A DNA stretch of 64,000 bases. It comes from Macrolepiota albuminosa (lineage: Eukaryota; Basidiomycota; Agaricomycetes; Agaricales; Agaricaceae). Positions 36,062 through 46,274 of this stretch are shown piece after piece. Under the pieces are notes generated by a model. It was given only the letters and a program-made list of their open reading frames with translations. It was not told where the DNA came from and did not search any database. The position numbers were made by a program, and so were the translations under genes. The stretch covers positions 1-64,000 of the forward strand of contig JAMWFC010000114.1 of the NCBI GenBank assembly GCA_027475525.1, read 5' to 3'. Each line of letters starts with the position of its first letter. The stretch's first letter is position 1.

Positions 36062-36961
36062 ATGTACAATCAGTCAGGCAGCCGACGCTGGACGCACTTT
36101 CGCTCGGCCTTGCAGCTTGCAATACAGCGCTCGGCTCATAAATGGACGTGCGTAGCTTGGACGCTCTCAATGCCTGAAAATCATGTGGCTTGACGCGTTT
36201 TCTTAGGTTCGAGGATTTCGCACAATGTTTTCCCATGTATGTTGAAGAGGACAAAAACGGCGCGTCTGCAACATTCGACAGCATAGCAAGCTATATAGAG
36301 TCACAGAACATCGTATGTACCACCATTTCCAAAACGGCGCGTCTGCAACATTCGACAGCATAGCAAGCTATATAGAGTCACAGAACATCGTATGTACCAC
36401 CATTTCCGGTCCTTCAATGCTATAGTTGGTGTGGCCTAGAACGATCTGGAGAAGCTTTTTAAGGATTATGCAGTTCAAGAAAACATAGACATCCTGCATC
36501 GAGTGATCAATGAAGCGAAGGAACGGGATGCCAAGGGCGAGTCCAGTAAGGATGTCTGGAGAGAGAACCTTGAACCACACGCGGCTGTCAGTGCTCGAAC
36601 AATACCGATAATGGAGTCTGAGGCGAAGAGAATACGGGAAGCTCTCACTGAGGTTTAGTTTGCTCTTGATTCGTACCTATTATTCTCATTAAGTCAACAG
36701 GCCCAAGAGGAGAACATGTCGCTTCAGGCTCAAATTGAAGAGAATGTCGCAGCAGCGGTGAATGCGAAGCAGACTGCAAATCGGCTTCTGGATCAACTGG
36801 ATCAGGTATAGTTTGCATTATTTAACTTGATCACGGTCCTTGATGAACATCTATAGGTATTTACTGACTGGCAAAATCTACCCGTAGAACAAATCGAAGC
36901 ATGGACGGTCCAGACTATGGAATCACTGAAACCTGGACTCTCCCATGATATAAGGCGTTAA
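36062..36961 (+). CDS. NNF1: Kinetochore MIND-complex protein Nnf1 (PMF1-like)
   Basis: A coiled-coil subunit of the Mis12/MIND complex that links centromere proteins to the Ndc80 complex. ATG at 36062 begins a basic helix (RRWTHFRSALQLAIQRSAHK). A GTGCGT...CTTAG intron then joins it to FEDFAQCFPMYVEEDKNGAS and, after another intron, NDLEKLFKDYAVQENIDILH, WRENLEPHAAVSARTIPIME, a coiled coil MSLQAQIEENVAAAVNAKQT, and the end LSHDIRR with TAA at 36959. The Nnf1 assignment rests on recalled domain similarity and size (about 215 residues). The 77-bp duplication at 36254-36407 spans an exon-intron border and is probably an artefact. Confidence 0.75.
36254..36407. repeat. Exact 77-bp tandem duplication inside NNF1
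   Basis: 36254-36330 equals 36331-36407. It duplicates the end of exon 2 and the start of the following intron. Confidence 0.95.
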
Positions 36962-37655
36962 CAGCTTTCAGTCATAACAATCTTCTCAAGTGCCGAGGGC
37001 ATAGGGTCTTCTTTTTGTTGCAGTAGGTTTTACGCAGAGGAACAGAGCGTCGGCGGGATATCCGTTTCGAACATGAAGACATGACTTGTCTGGTGGGGCC
37101 TCAAGCCACGTGTATTTGGATCATACCTGCGGTTTGTTCAATTGATTGAATGACAGAGTCAGTAGCTATAGTGAAAATACTATTCCCATCATCTGAACAT
37201 CCTAACCTCTGGTATCTCATCCGCAGACATTCTTTAGTCAAGCCCAATTCCAGCTCTAGCAGAGTATTGCTTAGAACACCATGTAATCGCATCCTATGGG
37301 TATTAGTTCAGAGACGCTTTCCTCTTACATTCTGTAGTTGCTGTATGGATTGTACCTATGTCTCTGGCTGGTAGATTATTGCTTAACGGACCCAGTTTAA
37401 GGTATGAGACCAGGTACATTCTGTGGTCGATTTTTGGCCATGCGTGCTCAATTTAACATCGTTGAATCAGGAAATGACACAGCCTACCGCAGTCAAAAAT
37501 ACCATGTGATTTGGCTGTGCCTTCTATCCCAAGGTACTATTCACACGAAGCGCAGCTTTGATGTCCCTGCATAAGTAGAGAACACACTCACTAGGGTTCG
37601 TCACTGCTCGGAAGATAACACACGAGGATTGTCAATTTTAATCATAGGAGTTGAA
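36962..37655. other. Intergenic, no gene seen
   Basis: Holds the 3' end of NNF1 and the promoter side of the DUF7330 gene. Small frames on both strands (37101-37374) show no domain. Confidence 0.5.
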
Positions 37656-38577
37656 ATGCTCCTCGATAGCCAAAAAGGAGAGGACCTTGTTGCAGGCCAA
37701 GATCCACCGCCTTACACTGGACTACCCTTTACGTCTCGAGAAGTCACTTCCGACTTTGCAGCAGTTTCTCGAAGATCTGCCCCTACATTGGCCCCAGGCC
37801 CATCTGTTCTCAGTCCTTTTCCCCAATCATCAGTAAGCCAGCTTCATATTTTCCAAAAACATGGATCAATTTCAGGTGAGGGTTCTTCCCTAGCTGACAG
37901 TCTGGCTCGAACGTTTATTGATAGGAACGTTTTACATTGATCCACGTGCTCCCTCTGGAGATTTCAATATAAAGGGTGGCAAAGTAAGGAAGGAGAATCC
38001 TCTTCACGCATCGTTTCGCACACGGCATGGCCCCATTTCATTGAATTTAGGAACTATTGGAGATGCGTGCGTTGCATCTCACAAGGCAAATGTTTTAGTG
38101 TCATCTCGTCATGGTGATATAAACGTCAAGTTGGTAAGCGTTTCCCTCTCATCACACATTTATCAGTCCTCACCCCAATTGAGTAGCTACCAACATCCCC
38201 TTCGCAACCTACACTTGGACTAGAAGTAAAGACTCGACGAGGTACAACTAGCTCCACAAACCGTTTTCAGGAATTGTTGACTTTGAATAGGTGGCATCGT
38301 TCTCTTTGTATCAAGAGATTTTTCTGGTGCCATACAACTTTCCAGCTACAAGGGCCGCATCGAATTTCTCCCTGCCTTTGCTTCCTTGATGCGTGTCATG
38401 AAGCAGTCGCAAAGTGATGCTCTCATCATGTTTGGAGACCAAATGATAGGCGATACACAAGATCTCAACTATTGTGAGTTGAAGACCAGGCGTGGCAAGG
38501 TTGTTATTGGTTTAAGCGATGTTGACAAGTACGATCCTGTACCTAGTTTTTGGAAGAGGTTGTTTGGTCATTCCTAG
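37656..38577 (+). CDS. DUF7330 domain protein
   Basis: ATG at 37656 opens MLLDSQKGEDLVAGQDPPPY, with a PPPY motif that could bind WW domains. After introns, the protein continues GTFYIDPRAPSGDFNIKGGK, ASFRTRHGPISLNLGTIGDA, VLVSSRHGDINVKL, LGLEVKTRRGGIVLFVSRDF, KGRIEFLPAFASLMR and LKTRRGKVVIGLSDVDKYDP, ending WKRLFGHS. Repeated short beta-type blocks with SRHGDI/TRRG motifs are typical of the DUF7330 family, an uncharacterised protein family common in Agaricomycetes. Predicted cytosolic; function unknown. Confidence 0.75.
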
Positions 38578-39359
38578 TCATTCTCCTTTGAACCCCATGA
38601 AATACCTTTTTGATATTATCTGTAGTCTGTACCACATGCCACTTTTGTTTCCATCTCTTCTGTCAATATATGTTATTCCTTAGTTGACCAATGAAAAGTA
38701 ATGTTTTCAGTTTACACAGTGCATGAATCAAGTGTAATTCATCGTTGTAATATCGAAGAATTGATATGTCAACCCTGGCTAATCTTTTATGCTTGGATCA
38801 GTTATCTTGTGCTAGACGTATTTTTGTGTCTGTGAGCGGTCTTGATTTTTGTGCCAGATGTCCGTCTGTAGAGCATACATGAGCTCAACTGGCTTGATCA
38901 TGTAAATGTACATTCATCTAAAAAACGAGATTTTCATATAAACAGAACAAGTCTAATAGTAGCATTAGAAGCTCAAGGCAGTCGTCATCTGTCTGTTTCC
39001 TGAAGTATGAGTCCAGTTATTACTTGTTCAATGTTTGGTATGTAAAATTTCCTTTATTCCTGGCTATAATCATTCATTTCTCTATTTCTATTTTTCTTTC
39101 TCTTCTCCTATCAATCTCTCTCATTTCAAGATCATTTCCTGCATTTTAATTGATGCAGCAAGATAGAGGACTAGTAGTTTAGTCTAATCAAGTTTTTGTC
39201 ATGGTCATGTGTTATTTAGCTTAGATATTCAGTTGCACCTTCTCATCACAACAGTCATTGAGTACATAAGTATCAATCTTTTCTATGTCTTATTCATGCA
39301 TGTCCTAACTGATAATATCATATTTTATTCAATTACTTTTATGAGATAGTGTGGAGAGA
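38578..39359. other. AT-rich intergenic region
   Basis: Long AT-rich, pyrimidine-rich stretch with no open frame of note. It probably belongs to the repeat-rich block that includes the Tc1-like relic. Confidence 0.5.
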
Positions 39360-39870
39360 AGGAAGAGGGGCTGACTTAGAGGATTTAAGTAGACTAGGAA
39401 GATTAGAGATGGAAGCATTGTGATGTAAGACATATTGAGAGGAATTGAGTTGGATATGCCACTAGAATTAAGGGTAAGATGGATGCTGAGCTATACAAAA
39501 GTATTTCAAAGATTGAATTTCCAGAATTTCTGAGATACTATGGGATAGAGGAGATGAAGAATATAATTTTCCAGCAAGACAATACTCCAAGCATGCCATC
39601 AAAACAGCCAAGAAGTGGTTAGAAGACCATAATATGACTTTTCTTACATAGCCAGCAAACTCACCCTGATAAGTATGTATGAATCTCATTAAAAATCTCT
39701 GAGTTTATATCAAGAATGAGCTGAAAAAGTATGAAAATTTCTCTAATGTGGCTGGAATTAAGCATTATTTAATGGAGTGTAAACACTGAGGTTATTGAAC
39801 CTGTAATAAATGTCATAGGAAGAAACCAAAAAAGACTGAGTAGATACTATGAAGGCTTTAAGCAAATGAA
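39360..39870 (+). pseudogene. Tc1/mariner-like transposase relic
   Basis: In shifting plus-strand frames the sequence reads KMDAELYKSISKIEFPEFLR, then IIFQQDNTPS at about 39562-39590 (the QQDNxP motif around the second catalytic aspartate), KKWLEDHN-like and MTFLTWPANSP-like pieces, then VYIKNELKKYENFSNVAGIK. This is the order of the C-terminal half of a Tc1-like DDE transposase. Several stop codons and frameshifts interrupt it, so it is dead. The N-terminal half and the inverted repeats were not found. Confidence 0.8.
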
Positions 39871-40653
39871 GCGAGGTCGAGGCTAAATTTGAGCTTTAAA
39901 TTGGCAAGGAGAAGCCTTCACTGAATGAAGCGAGGCTGAGCTGGATTTGAACCTTGAGTTGGGCCCTAACTGAACAAAGTAAGGTTGGAGCTGGAATTAA
40001 TTGCAAAGCACTGTAAGAAGTCAGGCTTTGGATATGGCCTCAAAGACCATGATCTAAATTTTAAAATTTGATGACCAGTGATGAAGAGCTGAATTTGGAC
40101 TCTGACATGGAAATCCATCCTCATGAACTGCTAGCATACTTCTTCAGAAGGGGATAGATAAGATGTATCAGTCAGATCATATAGCCCAATAAGGAAAAGT
40201 TCACTTTTGGGTCGGAACAAAATCTGAACTTAACATGATGGAAATCTGTTCCGTTGAGAGGGATAGTCGAAATAAGCTGCTTCCGAGAGTTTGATAAAAA
40301 TTGAATACGGTTTGAAGGAGATAGTACTTTAAAATTATTTTGAGCGTTTTGCACTGTAATAAGGCCTGCTACATACTGTGGTTATCATACTTGTAGATTC
40401 TAATAGGATGGCCCTCAAAGACAACACTGGCGCTGCTACAGTCTCAACTAATCTCTCACTTGCAACAGAAGGATATGTCTCCCTGTTATGACGGTCTCGC
40501 AGTATGGGTGCGGCAGAAACAAGAATTGAATAAACCAATCTTTATATTTCTTCAAAAAGATGATTCACAATTGATCAAGTCATACCAGTGCCCAAAATAG
40601 AATTCGCACTATGACATTGATACAATTTAACATAAATTTTGTTACACAAGACA
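39871..40653. other. AT-rich spacer with imperfect repeats
   Basis: 39870-40010 contains three to four imperfect repeats around aagcgaggctgagct / ttgaacctt words. These could be the flank of the Tc1-like element or part of another decayed repeat. No gene was seen. Confidence 0.4.
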
Positions 40654-42103
40654 CTACTGAAGATCCGGCTCAAGGTCAGAAGGGTCAGAGCCCTCTTCAT
40701 CTTGTTCTTGATCCTCTTCACTCTCCTCTTCATCACTATCTTCCTCGCTCTCGCTCTCGCTTTCTTTAAAGGTCAACGAAATATACTCATCACCGAGTTG
40801 TGCATTGTCAGCGATAGGTTGCTGTTCTTCAAAAGTGTCAGTGCCAGCAGCAACAATACCCGCCGCCATGGCGGCTGAAGTATCCGTTGACTTCGCAGAA
40901 GGTTTCCGAGCTCTGTTAGCCCGAATGACATGTGGGAGTTTGCATCCCTTGATACTACAGGTCCCCTTTTCTGCAAAGTCAGGGCACTCTCTCACGTGTT
41001 GCTTGTTGCAGTCAAGGCCCTTTTCGCAATAGCCCAGCACAGCAAAATCGCGGCAGATGCCTTCGCGCGCTCCAACATTCACATGCGGGAATGGGCAGTT
41101 GTCGCGAGTGCAGCGGCCTTTGTTGAGGTAGTGCAAACATAGTGGTGTACGTTCCGGTGTTGGGTCATGTGAAAGGGCGCAAGTTTCCGTGTTGTAAGAA
41201 CAGTTGCCTTGAAGAAAATTCCAACAGATAGCAATCTTGGCGGGGTCATGCTGGTAAGGACATGTAAGACCACGACTACAGGCACCTGTAACAGCGTTGT
41301 GAACACGTATTTGGATTAAATGAAAGACGGTGCTTCAAAAGACCAAATGGTCGGAGCTCCTTGAAGCCGAATCTAAGCGCACCTGTGGTTGTGAAGCGAG
41401 GACATGGCTTATCAGAATATTTGACACGTTTCACACGTGGCCTAAAATTATGTTTTGTAGTTGTTCAATGGCACAATACTTGAAGACGACGAACTGATAG
41501 GGACGAATCGTGTTGTTCAGTGTCATATTGCGGTTCGCTGGGCGCCCACGACGACTGTGAATTGACTTCGGTTTGTACGTTCGAGAATTAGGTATAAGGT
41601 GGCCCGATTTTCGTGTGAATGGTACCTCATGTTGTGAGATCACTTTCGGTACACTGGGTCCAGAAGAACTAGGTTTGGGTACTAAAAAAAGACATTGTAC
41701 CTTTCAGTGATCGAAGCGGTCACAAGTACTCACAATCTTTACGGACCAAGGATCGCCTAGAAGATTCAAAAGCAACGCCATTGATCACGACATCCTTGAC
41801 TTGCGTTGAGGGTGGCTTGACTTGGGATTGAAACTCGGATAGCGGCAGTTGATGTTGTACAATGTTATTATCCGGCCTAATATACTTGTTCGCTGGCCTA
41901 TAGTTGGGATTGATGTACGTGTTGTTCCTCGAGTTTATACGTGGGTAGCCTGAGTTCTGTTCAGATATCTTTGACTTGCGCTCCTTGATAGTTGCTGAAG
42001 ATCATATTAGAAAAGAAGGATTCCCACAGACAAAGCGAAACCGACCTGTAAGGCGAGCTATTTCGCTCCTTATCTGTGCTTCACTAACTGAGGAGGAAGC
42101 CAT
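40654..42103 (-). CDS. CCCH zinc-finger protein (ZC3H3-like)
   Basis: ATG at 42103 opens ASSSVSEAQIRSEIARLTG. The middle part is basic and disordered (RTYKPKSIHSRRGRPANR). The C-terminal half has tandem CCCH fingers: the first after CPRFTTT, then GACSRGLTCPYQHDPAKIAI, CWNFLQGNCSYNTETCALSH, CLHYLNKGRCTRDNCPFPHV, CRDFAVLGYCEKGLDCNKQH and CPDFAEKGTCSIKGCKLPHV. An acidic tail ends SDLEPDLQ at 40654. Five fingers of this spacing resemble ZC3H3 and fungal RNA-export or RNA-elimination factors. An mRNA 3'-end or surveillance role is likely by family only. There are about five exons. Confidence 0.78.
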
Positions 42104-42925
42104 AGTGGTGGTTGGGAAAAGGTCGAGTTTCTTAGTAATCCGTTGAATCCGATACGTATGTTTGTTGTTGCTTGTCATGTGGCTTCCGAACATCCGACGA
42201 TTGACGACGGTCGGGACGTAACTGGCTGATTCACGACCTCTCAGATCTCAACATTCAACAAATAAGGCAAGAGTTACATATATCATTGCCATGGCACGAA
42301 CCTACTTTACTAGTCCAAGAAAAGCTTCGTACCAATGAACACTTCTAGAAACCTTATATCGACTCTGGTAAAAGTACTAGACACACTCGTATCCTCATCT
42401 CCTACACTGATTAGTGGTCAAGGCCTGAGTCTGTGCTATGAGATTATGCCTTCCTGCTACTCACATGATGGTCCACAATTTCGAACAAAAGACAGTAACC
42501 CAGCGATTACAACCTTTCATTCTTTCATTCCTGCTACTCACATGATGGTCCACAATTTCGAACAAAAGACAGTAACCCAGCGATTACAACCTTTCATTCT
42601 TTCATTTATGTCAAAACTTGAATATTCCGCCTTGATTCCGCCAGCTATGGAAACATCTATATTCTAATGGTATGGTGTTGTATTGCGGAGTCGAAACATC
42701 TTTAGGGCAAATGCTTGATTACAGTTTTTCCGATCAAGCTCTGAACGCATAATCACGAATGTCCTTTTCTGATGTCTCTTGGCATAAAAGACTTTTATCA
42801 TTATATATATGATTAAGCAGCATCCAAGTTCTTAGTGCCTTTGTTTTGGTGCTCCTGACCGGACAAATCAATTTTATGCACTTGGACATATATTTTGAGT
42901 CCATTTCTTTTTTACATTCGCCATT
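42104..42925. other. Intergenic region with a 77-bp duplication
   Basis: Holds the promoter side of the CCCH gene and a plus-strand frame (42335-42667) that is broken by the duplication at 42451-42604 and has no recognised domain. Base composition turns AT-rich after about 42700, marking entry into the accessory region. Confidence 0.45.
42451..42604. repeat. Exact 77-bp tandem duplication (probable assembly join)
   Basis: 42451-42527 equals 42528-42604 base for base. Confidence 0.95.
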
Positions 42926-43000
42926 CACATTCAACATTACATAAGTTACTCACATTCAACATTACATAAGTTATTCACATTCAGCATTACATAATATACC
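42926..43000. repeat. Three tandem copies of a 25-bp AT-rich repeat
   Basis: The word cacattcaacattac starts at 42926 and 42951, and a slightly diverged copy starts at 42976, giving a 25-bp period. Unlike the 77-bp duplications, the copies have diverged, so this is a natural array. It lies at the left side of the dioxygenase/integrase module and could mark its end. Confidence 0.8.
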
Positions 43001-43199
43001 CAAATTTAGATGATATGTCACATGTTGATTATTATATATCATATTGGTGCGCATATCTTCCGTTTGTTCCCTTCCACCATCATCTCTCTTTTATCTACTT
43101 AATCAGTGGTAGATCCTGCTACATCTGTATATTCTAAGGTATCTCTAGTGCTTCTAGTGTCTGATCTAGTATCTGATTTGTGGTAATCAAGGATTGATC

Positions 43200-46171
43200 A
43201 TGTCTATTGCACCTTCTAAATTGCTGAAAGACAATTCTCAGTATCTTGATCATCCACATTTAAGAGTTGTATTCTTGGAATGGCATGCCAAGGAAATGAA
43301 CTCTCCAAGGATATTCTCTAAATACTTTCCAACTCTTGTGCAGGAGTTACAAGATAAGCTTCTTGGAGCTGCTCAGTGGGTGTGTAGCCTTTTGATATTG
43401 TAAATTTAAAACTCTTACTTAGTTTGTTAGAAATCTATCTTGCTTCAATGGGCTAAACTCAGTTGTGGCCTTGACTTGTCAGAGACAGAGGCAGCATTCC
43501 TCTTTATTCATGTTCTTTGGTATCAAAGTTGCAATCAGCCAGATGTTGCTCTTGATATTCTGCATACTGAACAAGAACTTCATTCTAATAAAGCAAGTCT
43601 AGATATTACTACCTGATTATCATTACTAAATTTAATGTTTAGCCACCTCCTAAAAACAATATGATGGTTCCAGATATTGATTCTGATGATTCTGATGAAG
43701 ATTTATCTCATTCTGAAGTTGGACATGCTTTATCACCTGCTTTATCACCTGCTTTATGTCCTTCATTTTCATCAAGAACACATACTGCTTGGAATTCATT
43801 TTATATTACACATCCTCAACAACAAATGCAGCTCTGTATGGAAATGGCACAGGACTTCAAAGAGTTTTTTTGTCTAAATATTTCTGAATCTCAAGTAAGT
43901 AATTTTTGAATAACTTTATTTTAGTTTTAATAATTGGAGGCAGTATTTTAACAATTCTGTTTATGCTGTGGAGGCTTTACGCAAAATGAGAGCAATATCA
44001 CCTGCAATCTGGCAATCTGCTTATTGGAAAACTTGTGTGAAGAAATCTGAACTTGCTACTGTGGTTTCTCTAATTTGTGCACCTGATACTACACTTGAAC
44101 ACTCTTCACCTCACATTGCAAAAAGTTTTCGTGATTATACTTGGAAAGAAGCACTTGGCTTCATTTTTGACAAGTGGACACCTAATGAAGTATATACTCA
44201 GCCTGAAATTTCACCAAAGGTTATTTTTCATTATTTAGATAAATATTATATTGCTAAATATCTTGCAGAACTGCCATTTTATTCATACACCTTACAGCAT
44301 AGGCTTGCTAGTACAAGGATTAAGCCATGATGATTGCATTATTCCTAATCAATCCAGGCCATCCTCCATTTTTTTCTTGGTAAATCTAGCCAATTTCAAT
44401 GATGCTTGGATTACTTGGTTATTGCCAAGTCTTATAAAACAAAATATATTTGTAAGTTGACTTATTTTTATGATTTATTATTTGTTTAATATAGGCTAGG
44501 CATGCACTTGGAATACTAAACAGGCTCACAAAGAACTACGTGGCTTGAATGTATCCAAATACAAGTCTAACATGCATCCACGACTAGCTCTCATCTTAAA
44601 AGAAACTCAGTCTTTGCAAAAAGAAAATAGTAAAGTCAAGCACCAGGCTTTTTCCCAACTATTATCCACAGGCTTGACTTTTAAATCTAAATCTGAACAA
44701 AAGTCTTCTTTCAAATCTAGTACTAAAGACTTGTTGCCATCTGCATCTTCTTCATCTATGATGTTTGAAGACTTGTCCTTAAAGAGACTTCCATCTCCAC
44801 AGAGCTCTATGGATATCGATGAACCAGAGACTATATTGGTTTCAAATACTTGTCAACTATGCAAAAGATTGCCTAAAAAGGATCAATGTGTTACAGTTAT
44901 ATTTGTAAAAAAAAAATTGGCTATGAAAAACTGAAAGGACATGTTTTAACTTGTGCTCCATTTGATGATCGATTGCCCTCTTTTGTATGTATTTTTTACT
45001 TTTAATTTTGACAATTGTTACTCAAATATTATTAGACTAGTAAAAAAATTGTCTCAAACTACCAGTATTACACACCTCAGGAGCTTGGTCTTGTAAAGAT
45101 TGCACATCGGCCACATGTATATTCAAGATGCAAAAAAGATGTTGTTATTTTGATAAATGCAGAAAACCTGTCAGAAATGGTAAGATTTTCTATTTGTAAA
45201 ATATTCTTAACTAACAAATAATATCAGATAGGAGCAGTACAATTTGAAGCTGCATCAAAGAAGGTTCTTGGTCATTTGATTCAACATCATAATGCAGTTT
45301 CCAATCTTAAAACTTTAAAAAGAGGACACAGCTTTGAAGCATTCTTGGTCATTTGATTCAACATCATAATGCAGTTTCCAATCTTAAAACTTTAAAAAGA
45401 GGACACAGCTTTGAAGCATGGCGATATGGTAAAATGCATGCAATTGGCTCACGACAACCTCAGGGAGGCCGTGCAGGTGATGGATATACTCAATATGAGG
45501 GAATAGAAGCAGGTACAGATATTGAAATTTCTACCATGTTCAAGCATGCAGAAGTAAGTTTTTTAAACTTGATACAAGCATATTTTTTTTTAATTTTTAT
45601 TTTGAGGCTGCTGATATTTTGACAACTTTAGCTAAAGGAATGCATCCTCCTTTAACTAACAAAATTATTGAAGAAAGTGAAGCAGGTGATGGAAGTGATA
45701 CTTTGAATCGTCTTGGATCTACTGGCAGCAATTTATTTGCCTGCACAGATTATATGTCTCCTCAGCATACTGATCATGATCAAGGCATCTCAATTTGTAT
45801 GCAGTACATCAAGAAATCTCTGCCAGATGAATTTAACTTTGCATATACTCAATGGAATGTTTATATTGAAACTCAAAATAATTGCTTGTGGTAAGTATTT
45901 ATTAGAATTTACTGAAGCTGCTATTTGCTAATTTTATAAAAGGCTATTTTATAGTAATCATCTTCATGGTACAATTATGCCTAGGCTTTCTTCAATGACC
46001 AAAAAAGCTGGAGCAGGAGAAGATGATCCACCACCACCAGGAGGTTATGAAAATTCTGCTGCTAGTCAAGGCATTCATAAGACTCGTCGAAAAACAGATA
46101 TTAATAAAGCAAAACAGTATCAAGTTATCCGTCATTGTTACAATTTGCATAAAAAATATTGGCAGAACTAA
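43200..46171 (+). CDS. Putative TET/JBP-like 2-oxoglutarate dioxygenase, large multi-exon gene
   Basis: A chain of AT-rich plus-strand exons. The N-terminal part (LLKDNSQYLDHPHLRVVFLE; AIWQSAYWKTCVKKSELATV; FLVNLANFNDAWITWLLPSL) has no known domain. A cysteine-rich segment near 44850-44970 (CQLCKRLPKK..., GHVLTC) may bind zinc. The C-terminal domain contains ACTDYMSPQHTDHDQGISIC, an HxD iron-binding motif. It is followed about 45 residues later by FYSNHLHGTIMPRLSS, the distal His and the 2OG-binding Arg. It ends NLHKKYWQN. That layout fits 2OG-Fe(II) dioxygenases, and the flanking words recall fungal TET/JBP members. A frame slip at the A10 run near 44910, other breaks, and the 77-bp duplication at 45265-45418 make intactness uncertain. 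Confidence 0.5.
45265..45418. repeat. Exact 77-bp tandem duplication inside the dioxygenase-like gene
   Basis: 45265-45341 equals 45342-45418. Collapsing one copy joins RGHSFEA directly to WRYGKMHAIGSRQPQGGRAG in one frame. Confidence 0.95.
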
Positions 46172-46274
46172 AGACTTTGTTTTGTATATAAATAATTAAA
46201 ATGTTGATTTGAAAAATATATATGTTAATCTTTTTGCATTGTAACCAAGAATTTAGTAAATATGAAAATACAAT

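Noticed and set aside
39935..39965. tRNA-like GGATTTGAACC word
   Set aside because: No acceptor stem, anticodon arm or D-arm could be folded around it; it is part of an imperfect repeat beside the Tc1-like relic.
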